64,000 bases of DNA, from NCBI RefSeq assembly GCF_004027225.2, contig NC_044282.2, positions 49,010,576 through 49,074,575 of the forward strand, given 5' to 3'. Below, in pieces: positions 25,900 to 37,174 of the stretch (position 1 is its first letter; every line of letters begins with the position of its first letter). The stretch comes from Strigops habroptila (taxonomy: Eukaryota; Chordata; Aves; Psittaciformes; Psittacidae). Position numbers and translations under genes: made by a program. The notes under the pieces were generated by a model, which had not been told where the DNA came from, ran no database searches, and saw only the letters and a list, made by a program, of their open reading frames with translations.

Positions 25900-27157
25900 T
25901 AAACATGTAGATTCAAACATATTTTCCTCTTGATTTCCTTCTATGATGGAGCCATGGAACTGATGGACAGCGGCAGAGCAGTTGACGTCATCTACCTGGA
26001 CTTGTGCAAAGCGTTCGACACTGTCCTGCACGACATCCTTGTCTCTAAATTGGAGAGACATCAATTTGGTAGATGGACCACTCGGTGGATAAAAAACTGG
26101 CTCGATGGCCGCACGCAAAGAGTTGTGGTAAATGGCTCGATGTCCAGTTGGAAAGCAGTAACGAGTGGTGTCCCTCAGGGATCGGTGTTGGGACCGGTCC
26201 TGTTCAACATCTTTGTCGGCGACATGGACAGTGGGCTTGAGTGCGCCCTCAGCAAGTTTGCCGACGACACCAAGCTGTGTGGTTCGGTTGATACGCTGGA
26301 GGGAAGGGATGCCATCCAGAGGGACCTTGACACACTTGTGAGGTGGGCCAATGCCAACCTTCTGAAGTTTAACCAAGCCAAGTGTAAGGTCCTACACCTG
26401 GGTCAGGGCAATCCCAGGCACTGCTACAGGTTGGGCAGAGAAGAGATTCAGAGCAGCCCTGCAGAAAAGGACCTGGGGGTGTTGGTTGACGAGAAGCTGA
26501 ACATGAGCCAGCAGTGTGCGCTTGCAGCCCAGAAAGCCAACCGTATCCTGGGCTGCATCAAAAGAAGCGTGACCAGCAGGTCGAAGGAGGTGATCCTGCC
26601 ACTCTACTCTGCTCTCGTGAGACCTCACTTGGAGTACTGTGTACAGTTCTGGTGTCCTCAACATAAAAAGGACATGGAGCTGTTGGAGCGAGTCCAGAGG
26701 AGGGCCACGAGGATGATAAGAGGGCTGGAGCACCTCCCGTATGAAGACAGGCTGAGAGAGTTGGGGCTGTTCAGCCTGGAGAAGAGAAGGCTGCGTGGAG
26801 ACCTCATAGCAGCCTTCCAGTATCTGAAGGGGGTCTACAAGGATGCTGGGGAGGGACTCTTCCTTAGGGACTGTAGTGGTAGGACAACGGGTAATGGGTT
26901 CAAACTTAAACAGGGGAAGTTTAGACTAGATATAAGGAAGAAGTTCTTTACAGTGAGGGTGGTGAAGCACTGGAATGGGTTGCCCAGGGAGGTTGTGGAT
27001 GCTCCATCCCTGGTGGTGTTCAAGGCCAGGTTGGACAGAGCCTTGAACCACGTGGTTTAGGGCAAGGTGTCCCTGCCCATGGCAGGGGGGTTGGAACTAG
27101 ATGATCTTAAGGTCCTTTCCAACCCTTACTATTCTATGATTCTCTGATTCTATGATT
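25900..27157 (+). mobile_element. 5'-truncated young CR1 LINE with uninterrupted RT fragment
   Basis: The element starts within the reverse transcriptase coding region and ends with the CR1 3' tail: TCCTTTCCAACCCTTACTATTCTATGATTCT followed by a further TCTGATTCTATGATT. Target-site-primed reverse transcription normally yields such 5' truncation. The reading frame is open from about 25,903 to a TAG at 27,058-27,060, meaning few mutations since insertion. It lies in AT-rich flank DNA with no nearby host exon. The 5' boundary is uncertain by some tens of bases, and no clear target-site duplication was identified. Confidence 0.96.
25930..27060 (+). pseudogene. CR1 ORF2 reverse transcriptase C-terminal fragment, 376 codons
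   Basis: This open frame encodes the palm and C-terminal part of a CR1 non-LTR reverse transcriptase, which copies LINE RNA into DNA at the insertion site. Counted from the TTG at 25,930, motif [10 protein letters not shown] is at residues 22-30 (catalytic Asp24), motif [11 protein letters not shown] at 80-89, and the catalytic FADD box at 110-113. The CR1 tail domain ([16 protein letters not shown], then [14 protein letters not shown]) follows. The N-terminal endonuclease and RT fingers are absent through 5' truncation. It therefore cannot act as an autonomous element even though no stop or frameshift interrupts it. There is no host promoter signal in front of it. Confidence 0.93.
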
Positions 27158-27717
27158 ATTCAGAACTGATTTTTTTGTGTGTTTATGTTTCTTTGCATTT
27201 TAAAACAGATATTTAAAGGAAGGTTTTCAAAAAACCCACACCTTTTGTAGGAAGTTTGCTAAATTTTCCAGATCCTCCCAGAACATTCTTGGCCAAATGG
27301 AATTTGGAAACTTTCCTATGATGTTTTTGAGTGATGTATCAGGATATCTATGGAGATGATGCATCATAAGATTTCTGTATTTCAGAGGATGGAAAAAGGA
27401 ATGGTTTGACAATCAATGACGTGCCGATATTTTAACAAAAAAAAGTACTTATGCTGAGTGATGTTCACTACCTGAATGCCAGATCAAATGCACTTTGTTC
27501 TATATATTGCATATATATACCCTTAGTTATGCAGTAGTTATGGAAATTCACCCTTGTTCTAACACTGTATGAAAGGAAAACAGGCTGAGAAAGCAATTCC
27601 AGCTGTTATAATGAGGGTAGGTTGGATTAAATTTAACTGGATCAGAAGTGCACTGCAGTCACTGGGAGGGGAGAGGGAGAGAAGGCATTCTTGGCACCCA
27701 TGAAAAATAGCAAAACA

Positions 27718-27758
27718 AGTGTGATTTGACTAAATGGCAGATTTAGTCAAATCACACT
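27718..27758. repeat. Perfect inverted repeat, 17-bp arms and 7-nt loop
   Basis: AGTGTGATTTGACTAAA (27,718-27,734) is followed by the spacer TGGCAGA and then by the exact reverse complement TTTAGTCAAATCACACT (27,742-27,758). The perfection of the arms suggests recent origin or constraint. The stem is shorter than usual for a microRNA precursor. Confidence 0.97.
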
Positions 27759-29029
27759 AAGGGAAGTGGGCTTGATTTGCCCATACAGACTTCCTGCTCT
27801 TCCTTGGACTTAAGCATTATGATCAAGTATTTAATTATTATCGATCATGTACTATTTTTTTCAAATTCTGTGGAATCACTGCCTCATTTAGTGGGTGGTA
27901 CTCAGTAAACAAGGCAGCTGCTCAATATTCTTTTTTATCCACTTTATTCACTGTGTGTGGTCTCATGCCTTATTTAGTTCACACAATCCCAAATCAGCCC
28001 TGGGTCTGGAATTATTCACCAAATAGTATGTGATTATGCAATTAAAGACTGTATCAAAACACACAAAAGGGTAGAATTAGGATTGCATAGAGTTGAATTT
28101 AAGCTAGTTGAATTCTGTACAGTTTGAGTGCTTGATTTTTCCACCTTAACAATCCTCTTTCAGTAGTTTTGTTTTTATTTTTGCTAACCTTCTGAGGAAA
28201 AGTCTGTGGTGGACCTTTGTAAGCTTCAGTTACTAGAACTGCAAAGGTGCGGCCTAAGTTGTGAATGGTTTGCTGTGTGGAGCAAAAAAGCCTTAATTCT
28301 CAGTGTATCCCCAGAAAAGCCTCAGGACTTTCTCTGCTGGGTCATTGCCTGATGCAGCAGTATCATTCTTTCCTATGCCATTCTCCTAACAGAGCCTTCT
28401 GAGAAACAACCTCAGCTTTCTGGACGAGTGAAAAAGGCTCACTGTAGATCCTACCTAACATAACACTGTGCCTTACACAAGGAAACCCACAAGGGTCTGG
28501 AGAGAGATGATGCATCCTGTTCAACCCTGGCCAGATGGGGATACCTCAGGCATGATGGCATCCCTGATCACAAACTACAGACTGTTTTTGTGGGTTTTCA
28601 GGGACATCTTTTCTTCCTTGCTTAGCAAACAATGAGTATAGGCTGTCCCTCTATAATATTAGAGATAAAATACCTATCTTGTCACCTATTTCATTTCCCC
28701 TGTGGTTTTCACACATTTTTGCCTTATTCCCATGTATAAAGGATCTCACTGTTAGCAAGTCTGGTTTTCTGTGCTGCCTTTTTCTTCCCCTTTATTTAAT
28801 TCAAGTCTAATTATACCCAAGTATTTCTAATTATATCCCCTAATAGCAGGCTAAATAATTTCCAACCCTTCTTGGCTTTTACCCTGTTCAAATATTTAAA
28901 ACCAAGGCCAGAGTCTCCTCTCATTTCTATGTCACAGAGTAAAATTTAGTTCAGACCAACGGAGTTGCAGGCTTACAGTAATGGCAATGTGGTGTGAGAA
29001 GAGGGCAGCGTCTCATACTCCAGGATAAT

Positions 29030-29340
29030 CGTAGGATACAATCACTTCAGTAATTCAGGCCAAATTGATTCAATTTGGCGCTTTTCCATAACCCAAATTT
29101 CTGAGGCTTTGTGGGGTCTGGGAGAGAGGAGGTGGAAGGGAACAGGAGGATTAACTCTTCAAAGGGTAAACTGATTATTTTGAACTTCAAGTGCAAAGGC
29201 TTTGGTAAATGAATGCACAGAGGGCTCCAAGTGCACATTGAGAAATGCTGGGTTGCTGGCACTATGAAGGGCTAACTGTTAATTAATTATTGTCACATAT
29301 GTTGTGTGGATTATTAAACCACAATTACTCTCACACTAGT
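29030..29340. promoter_or_regulatory. Candidate distal enhancer or conserved noncoding element
   Basis: Besides the palindrome at 29,059-29,079, the block carries a TTAATTAATTA homeodomain-type core (29,279-29,289), a Sox-like ATTGTC directly after it, and two RUNX-type cores in opposite orientation (TGTGG at 29,305-29,309 and AACCACA at 29,317-29,323). It lies about 23 kb upstream of the TRIB2 start codon. This is motif reading by eye with no conservation data. Confidence 0.25.
29059..29079. repeat. Perfect inverted repeat, 9-bp arms and 3-nt spacer
   Basis: GCCAAATTG, ATT, CAATTTGGC. The compact, near-symmetrical form resembles a dimeric protein-binding site more than an RNA hairpin. Its position at the edge of a motif-rich block supports that reading only weakly. 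Confidence 0.95.
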
Positions 29341-30404
29341 GTATGCCTGGAAATGTCACCCTTCTTCTTGCTTTACATGACCTGGTTCAAGACGCAGATG
29401 AACATTCATCTAACTTGGGTAAAACAGCCTGCGTGCTGGCTGCTGCACCCATTTTATCTTCCTCTGTACGTCGGCTGTCTTCCTCAATGTATTGCAAAAT
29501 CCAGTGTCCTCCACTTACCACCCCTGCCTCCTCTTCCTCCTGTTTCACCTCAAACTATGCATAAACAAAGGCAGCTGGATTTTCTGCCACTTTACATATT
29601 TAATGACTACATAAATGCACTCCAAACCCACCCACCCAAGACCACACCTCAGCAGTGGCCTGGGCCTGTTCCCACAGAAGGAAACCTAAGTAATCCCATT
29701 GACCAGTATCCAATATCAAATATCCCATACCAAAATTGAGAAGATAAACTAATATCAAAGGAGCCTTTCTGTTGAATAGAAGACGAAGTCCTTCTTTTGA
29801 AGTAAACAGAAGAGAACACTGGAAGTTCTTGTTTCTTTGAGAGACAGGGTTATTCCATAAATTTAATAGAAAATTATATCTTTGGAATAGAATGTTAAGG
29901 AAAAAATCTATAAAAATAATTTTAGTCAACATTAAAATATTTCTAGTTCTCTTACAGGAGTTCCTTTGGAGGGTTCATAAAGATTGGTCTTCAAGCCTGA
30001 ATATAACGGACTTATTGAAAAATATAGTATGACAATACATTAAAAAACCAGCATTTCCAGTTTTGTTTTTGACCTGGAATGAAATGCCCTAGCATATACA
30101 GGTAAATTAGTACATATGTAAGTTTAAATTAATTTTCAAACACAGCTTTTAAAGAACTGTGCACTTTTCATCTTTCCTTTGTGTTCCTCAATAACTCCAG
30201 AGTTGGAGTTGACTGTTCTTTCACAGAGAATTCCACAAATAACTTCCTTTTTTCAAATTAGCTGTTCAAAACTCACTGTCTTCCAGTAGAATGAGGTTGC
30301 AGTGCTGACACTAGCAAACATTATTCTTTGAAAAGGCTTATTTCTTCATCTGCCTAGCCTCAATTTCTGGAAACAACTCACTTTAGGAAAACATAGTAGC
30401 CCAA

Positions 30405-31610
30405 TGTAGTAGGTTTGTGGAGCAAGGTTTTGGTAGCAGGGAGGACTATAGGGGTGGCTTCTTGTGAGAAGCTTCCCCCATGTCTGATGGAGCCAATTCC
30501 AGCTGGCTCCAAGACAGACCTGCTGCTGGACACGTCTGAGCCCATCAGCAATGGTGCTAGTGCCTCTTGGATAAGGTATTTAAGAAGGGAAACAAAACCT
30601 GTGGGGAACAACAGCAGTAGAGAGAAAAGTGAGAATATGTGAGAGCAACAGCTCCACAGACACCCAGATCAATGAAGCAGGAGGGCAGCAGGTGCTCGAG
30701 GAGATGGAGCAGAGATTCCCCTGCAGCCCATAGTGCAGACCATGGTGAGCCAGGCAGTGCCCTTGCAGCCCGTGGAGGTCCCTGGCGGAGCAGATCTCCA
30801 CCTGCAGCCCATGAAGGTCCATGGTGGAGCAGATATCCACCTGCAGCCTAGGCAGGACCTCACACCAGACCAGGGGGATGCTCAAAGGAGGCTGGATCCC
30901 ATGGGAAGCCTGTACTGGAGCAGGCTCCTTGCAGGACCTGTGGTTCCCATGGAGAGAGGAGCCCATGCTGGGGCAGGCTTGATGCAGGACTTGTGGCCCC
31001 ACAGGGGATCCACACTGGAGCAGTCTGTTCTTGAAGGGCTGCAACCACGGAAGGGACCCATGCTGGAGCATTCTGTTCCTGAAGGGCTGCACCCCATGGA
31101 AGGGACCCACACTGGAGCAGTTCATGAAGAACTGCAGCCCATGGGAAGGACTCGCATTGAAGAAGTTCGTGGAGGACTGTCTCCTGTGGGAGGGACCCCA
31201 CACTGAAGCAGGGGAAGAGTGTGAGGATGAAGGAGGGGGAGAGACAACGTGTGATGAACTGACCACAACCCCCATTCCCTGGCCCCCTGCACTGCTGGGG
31301 GGGAGGAGGTAGAGAAATCAGGAGTGAAGTTGGGCCCAGGAAGAAGGGAGGGCTGGGGGGAAGGTGTTTTTAAGATTTGGTTTTTTTTGTCATTACTCTA
31401 CTCTGAGTTTTGATTGGTAATAAATTAAATTAATTTTCCTAAGTCGAGTCTGTTTTGCCCATGACAGTAACTGGTGAGTGATCTCCTCCTGTCCTTCTCT
31501 CAACCGCTGAGCCTTGCGTTATGTTTTCTCTCCTCTGTACAGCTGAGGAGGGGAGTGATAGACCAGTTTTGGTGGGCACCTGGCTGTTCAGCCAGGGTCA
31601 ACCCACTACA
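30405..31610 (+). mobile_element. Solo LTR of the same avian endogenous retrovirus family, long form
   Basis: The inverted termini are TGTAGTAGGT and ACCCACTACA. The flanking five bases are CCCAA and TCCAA, a one-mismatch target duplication that fits ERVL/ERV3-type integration. Orientation is set by a TATA-like box (TATTTAAG, 30,577-30,584) and a downstream AATAAA (31,419-31,424). The central part is a degenerate tandem array rich in CTGCAGCCCATG-like and GGAGCAG-like words. That array creates long open frames on both strands that are not genes. No gag, pol or env sequence is present on either side. Family assignment rests on remembered resemblance to common avian LTRs and should be confirmed by a library search. 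Confidence 0.88.
30720..31205 (+). repeat. Degenerate tandem repeat inside the long LTR
   Basis: Repeats of roughly 30-60 bp recur through this block. They are built from a CTGCAGCCCATGG-like word, a short spacer and a GGAGCAG-like word, or later GAAGGGCTGCA plus GGGACCCA plus CTGGAGCA. Unit lengths vary and copies have diverged. Most of this block is absent from the sister LTR at 11.8-12.6 kb, which fits loss by misaligned recombination between GGAGCAG-containing units. Confidence 0.8.
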
Positions 31611-33608
31611 TCCAAATATGTAAATACATAGAAATACACAACAACATCTTAATATTATGGAATTTGCCATATAAGGAAAAAAAATTAATTTGTATTTAAA
31701 AATCAGATGAGACTCTAAAGTCTACTGCATTCCATTCCTAAGTGTATTCCTTTTTCTTTATATCACCACAATGCAAAGCCCAGGGTATGTGGGCAGGCTG
31801 CCAGTCCTAACTTGGTTAGATGTCTTTTATGTTAACATCAGCTCTGATTTTCAAATGTTGTAAGGATTGGTTTTGGAATACTTGTTATTTGTTTGCATTT
31901 GTGTTTCTCCATGTATACTGAACTTCTATTTAGCATCATGGAGATCTTATCTAGGAATTTCTGTAGAATCCCGTGATTCTCTTCCACTACATAATATGCA
32001 CCTAACATACACTTTTCAAGCACAAAGTCTGGAGCTATTTTTTGCTTGAAGGTTTGCTCATAGTTCTGCAGCAATTCCAATCTCTGCAAAGGCTTAACCA
32101 GATGCTTTAGGTTTTGAGTGAAACCTCTGCAGTTCTGCAAACTAAGTTAGTGACAGCTGATGAATTCCTGATATAACCAACAGGTTTATATATGGATCAT
32201 GATAAATCTTCCAACAACAGAATAAAGTGTTCCAAAACTTTGGACCCTGCATTAACTTTGCACTATTTTATTTAAAAAATCCCCAAACTACTTGTATTCA
32301 TTCTGCTCATAATTTTTACGGTTGGCATGGTAACTGCCTAAAAATGTGCTAGAGGCATTACAGCTCTAAGCTTTTCTTGTAGCCTATGATGCTTAATCAA
32401 AAAGTTTGCAATACATCCCAGTACTGTAAGTGGTAAAGCTAAAAATATTGCTTTCTTCAGAGCATAAACAACTGCAACATGCTTTCAAAAAGAGTTTGCA
32501 CTTACAATGAAATGGAAAAACACCAACACTTACCCCTTTATCCATTTCTGCACTTTATCACCATGCCACAGTCCTGGAAGTCTAGAATATCTGGTATTAA
32601 GTAAATTTTTCCTTTACAGCACTGTATACTTTTAAGATTGAGGGAAGCATGTAGGTTGAAAGAGTTTTCTCTCTTTAATATGTGACAAAGATGCTATTTA
32701 AAGCCATGATACTGCAAATGCATACACATGGGGGGATTTGCACAAAAGTGAATAGTAGCACTGAACTCAAGGGGATGACTTATAATAGTAGTAACCTCTA
32801 TGTTCAGCTGGCTACAGAAGTTAGGCCCAGCCCTTATAAATCATACAGGTGGCCAAATGTTTTCTTGACAAATTACTGGTATTGTAAATATTCAATATTT
32901 CTTAGCAGACGCAGAGGCAGACTTAGAGAGGGAAGATGGGGACTGTGAAACCATCACAACACTTGATGCAGAAACATGCAATGCCAACAAACGGCTTAAC
33001 TACAAATAGCTATCTTCCAGATAAATCCCCACCTGTCTAAAGGATGGTACTGAAAGTAGGGATATTGTAAGAACAAATTGTATGAACATGAAGCATTCCT
33101 TGCTAGAGTGAGATTCCTTGTATTAATAAGATGCACAGAGTGGTTCTAGCTTTTTCTTCCAACACACAGGGTAAGCATCTCCTCATATGGGCAAGTGACA
33201 GCCCTCACATGGCTTTCTAATGCCTGTAATGTGGGTGAGAATATTATCTATGGGGAATACACTCCTTTTTAGTACTATTATGTATGGGTCTGTAAAAGCA
33301 GCGATCACACCACATTTTCTTTCTGGAAGATTATGATAGTCCACATTTAGGCACTCAGAACTGGCACTCATGCAATCAGCACAAAGCCAGATGAACCCTG
33401 CTACTTAAGCAAACATGCACTTTTAGAAGGTGTGTGCCTGGTTTCTAGGGCTGTGGCCCAGCCGTGCATTCCCTATCAGACAGCAAAAGTAATACAGCTA
33501 TTTGCAAGGCATGTTATCTCTCCTAAGATGCTGATCTGCCTATTCTCTCTTCTTTTTCTGAAGATTTTCAAAAAGGGATATTATGTCCACTCCTTCGTGA
33601 AAGTCATG

Positions 33609-33645
33609 AATAGCAGTGCACTGCTGGCAGCAATGTGCTGCTATT
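33609..33645. repeat. 37-nt hairpin with 12-bp stem
   Basis: AATAGCAGTGCA (33,609-33,620) pairs with TGTGCTGCTATT (33,634-33,645) through ten Watson-Crick pairs and two G-T wobbles if transcribed from the + strand. The loop region TGCTGGCAGCA can extend it by four more pairs. No RNA family is recognised. Confidence 0.85.
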
Positions 33646-36639
33646 GACAGTAACCAATGCTGGCTCTGAAATTGTCGCTTAGATTTGCTGGAAAATCCTA
33701 CACTGTAAAGCCTTACAATCTTAGTATCTGGCAGTTTCAGTGCTTTGATGGGACTCAGAGGTGCTCAGAGCTTCTGAGGATCAGGTTTCTCAATGAGGTG
33801 TCATGTATGACTTGGGTAATCTGTATTTTAAAACCTTGCTTTAAAAGGTTTGGCCTCATCACTCACTGTTGTACTCTAATGACAATAAGAAAGGCTTTTG
33901 GACTGTCACATACAGCTCTAACAAGGGCATGTATAAGCCTGTAAATTTTTTTTCCAGTCTCAAACAATGAACAATTTAATTGCAACAGAGGAAGGTCATT
34001 TTTATGGTCCCAACTTTTTGCATGCGGCTACAGATGCCTTCTCTGTACATCACCAGCTTCTTGTAATACTTTTGACAACACAGAAGAAGGGCCAGATCCA
34101 CGAGAGCAAACAAATTCCATCTTCCACAAGATGAAGTAAAGATGCATACATGAGATTGATGGTCTTGTAGACTATAAACAGAGAAGCACTCAAAACCTCC
34201 AGTGTTTGTAATATGTTTACTTTTGTGAAGGAAACACCAGGTGCTTGCTTGCAAGAGAAACCTTCATTCAAACATACAAGAGACAATGACTGTACAGGTG
34301 TCAGTATTGTCTGTTTATACAGGATTGTAGGAATAGGTCCTATTTTTTAAAAGTCTAAGTTTCATTTAGGAACCACTTTAAGATAGCACTAAAAGAATTA
34401 TATTTTCTTGAGAAGGCATAATTCTGCTCTTCATTAAAGCTATAAAACTGTCGAAAAAAATGTTTATTATTTCATAACTTTTTTTACTTTTAAATCTAGT
34501 TTCCTAAGGAATAAGGGCCAATGTAACCATGATGCACTTACCTGTCCATCAGTCTCACTATCATTCTATCTGCCTGCCTTCAATATTAGGTTTTGGACTT
34601 CTTGAAAATTTTCAATGAAAGAGAAACTTCAAAGTTATCATCTTGTTAAAAGTGTTTTGAAAATACGGAACTGCTTAGGACAGAGATATGATGTTAACTG
34701 TCCCCAATGGAAGTAAAGATGCAATGCAAGCTCACTTCTTACTACACATCAAAACAGAAGTGTCCCAACCATTATAAGAATTTCACTGTGAGTTTGTGCC
34801 TTAGCAGATGCTGGAGAATCTATTTATCAGTTACAGTGTCTCACTGATGTGGTTTCACTGAGTTGTAGCAACAGCTAAGGTGGCATTTTCATGACTTTTG
34901 GCTTCTGCTCCTACTGGGAGAGGTAATATTTCAGTTTGGAGACAAATGGGGACCAAGTGGGAGTTGTGTTTTATCAGATCTTGTCCAATTCACTTCAAAA
35001 CCCTGACTATACAGTGAGGTACTTCTGACTCTTAAGATGAAGGAAGTCCCTCCTTAATTACTGGTCAAATTTTACCAGTAAACTATTAACATCATTTCAA
35101 TTGGAAATACTATTAGAAATATTAAATGTTATGTAAAATTAAGGATAAATCCAGAAGAACTGGGAACTTACTTATTCTTTGGCTTTATAGTGTTTTTAGT
35201 TATTTTACCATTCCTCACTCTGTGCAGCTACTATTTCATGAAAATGAGACATGCTTTGCAGTTGAATTGGTCTTTAAGCAGAGGAAGTTCCCAGTGTGTA
35301 ACACGCGTATAACACAGAGATTGAATTCAACGTGGTGGCTCCTCTGACTCAAATGAGACAAGGTGGTGGCTTCCAGGACAAGAAGAAAGGCCTTGATTCC
35401 TTCTTCCCCAGAAGTCTGAGTGACCAACCCAGTCCTAAATAATGATAGTCTTCAGTTAAAACCACTGCCTTTCATTTACATACACTTATAACACACCTAA
35501 AGCAAAACAAACCCCCCAGGATTTTCTAAAGATTTAACTATTATGCTTGTGAATACATATTTTCCATTTTAAATATAATTTTATATATGTAAACTGTAGG
35601 ATACTTTGTCAAGGAGATTGCAGGGGTTATTTTAACTTCTTCCTTACTGTACAACTCTTCCATGGCAATATTCTACTCAACTTATTTGGCTTCTTTAACA
35701 GTTAAGACTTTCAGGAGCATGACTTTCTGTTAAACTCTACCTATGCCACCTTAGCCAAGAAAGCCTGTCTCCTTCAATGGGTCTGATTCCTGCAAAGAAT
35801 GCAAGATACAAACAGCCTCAGACCCTGCGGACACGTAACCAGGTCTACCCTTAAAAACATCAATGTGAAGTTACATATGTGAATAAAAAATGTGGATATG
35901 GGCCAGGGTAACATCAAGGGACCTTTGCCAGTTCCTAATTGAGCAATAAGACAGGGTGTAGACTCTGATCCCATGCTTTGGTATGTTGCTAGGCAAAGGG
36001 CAACAGCTCTGCACTATCACTCAACAAGTTGTGCTGTCATTGCACAATAACTCCATACTGTGTACTGGGATGATTATAGAGTGCTACTTTCAGTGTATAG
36101 AAGATATTTTATTTATGTGTATTTTATTCCGCTGACACTTGGAGGAAATAGCTGCTTGGTAAATGTCATGTTATAGTGACTGCATTATTTTTAGCCAGAC
36201 AATAGTGTGAAAGGTGCTGCTGTTCACAGGCCACTGTAGGTGTGCATGGTCTTACATACAAAGGCTGAATGAAAGTCTTAAAAAAGCCAATGACTTATTC
36301 CTGCAATGAGTTGTGGGCATGCAGAATCCTACCTATGCATGACACTGAGAAGAAAGGAGTTCAGCACCTTGCTACCTCTGACACTAAAAGTATACCTATA
36401 GCAAAAAATTCCCAATGCATTTTGTGAGAAAATCCAGGATATGTAAAAAGATAACACTGCTCCTTGGAAAAAAATTTCACATAGGAAGTAGCATGAAATC
36501 GTTTTCAGCTTCACAGTTATCTTGTTTGTTTTACTAATCCTCACGAAGATTAATAAAGGAATGATGAGACAACAGCAAACTGTAAGCACAGGAAGCGACT
36601 ATTGCCTAAAGCATCTGGATATGATTATGTAAACACGAT

Positions 36640-36704
36640 GTAATAAGAAAGCTGAGAGATTTAACTTTCAAAATCTCTTTTATTCCCTTCTAAAAAAATT
36701 CCCT
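36640..36704 (+). repeat. 65-bp direct repeat, copy A
   Basis: The copy starts GTAATAAGAAAGCTGAGAG, includes TTTAACTTTCAAAATCTC, and ends in TTCTAAAAAAATTCCCT. It matches copy B at 37,111-37,174 with only about four differences. Flanking bases outside the 65-bp unit do not match between copies. Confidence 0.95.
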
Positions 36705-37110
36705 GCCCTCTCAGAATATTTACCTCATTCTCCAAGTATCCTGCAAGTTGTTAAAGTAAAGTACTGCAATTTTCACTGCAAGTTCCTTGTTACTATTGGT
36801 CAATCTGTCCTAGATTTGATCTTTAATCTGAACTTTTCCCAGCATGTATTCTGGTTTCTGACCCTTTAATTTGAAAGAGAGAGGTAATTATAATTTGAAG
36901 GGGACATTCTGTATCTAACTGCTATATGTACTATTTTCCTCCTATCTGCTGGAAAATACAATCAATGTTTTGAACATTTATTACATGGTAAGGTTTCTCT
37001 TTCTCTGTCACTGAAAGTGAACTCTTTAAGAGCAAGAAGTTGATCACTATTCACAATGAACCAGGCTAGTCATCCCAGTTGACAACCATGTTACTCACTA
37101 AAATTCCCAA

Positions 37111-37174
37111 GTAATAAGGAAGCTGAGAGATTTAACTTTCAAAATCTCTTTTATTCCCTCCTAAAAAATCCCCT
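37111..37174 (+). repeat. 65-bp direct repeat, copy B
   Basis: Second copy of the unit at 36,640-36,704, in the same orientation, 471 bp further on. It differs by about three substitutions and one A-tract length change. The intervening 406 bp contain nothing recognised as a transposon. Confidence 0.95.

Larger units (their letters stand above)
27158..30404. other. Intergenic DNA with possible regulatory block
   Basis: No supported gene or named transposon. It holds a perfect 17-bp-arm inverted repeat (27,718-27,758) and a palindrome- and motif-rich block at 29,030-29,340 described separately. Confidence 0.6.

Noticed and set aside
25897-26376. 159-codon minus-strand open frame over the young CR1
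   Set aside because: It is antisense to the clear CR1 reverse transcriptase frame, so it is a shadow.
30580-31275. 231-codon minus-strand and 157-codon + strand open frames
   Set aside because: They lie inside the tandem repeat of a solo LTR and have repetitive, low-information translations. No protein family is recognised.
13645-31610. The LTRs as the two ends of one provirus
   Set aside because: The 13.6 kb LTR belongs to a different family and strand from the other two. The two same-family LTRs are 18 kb apart with ordinary unique DNA and no gag, pol or env between them.
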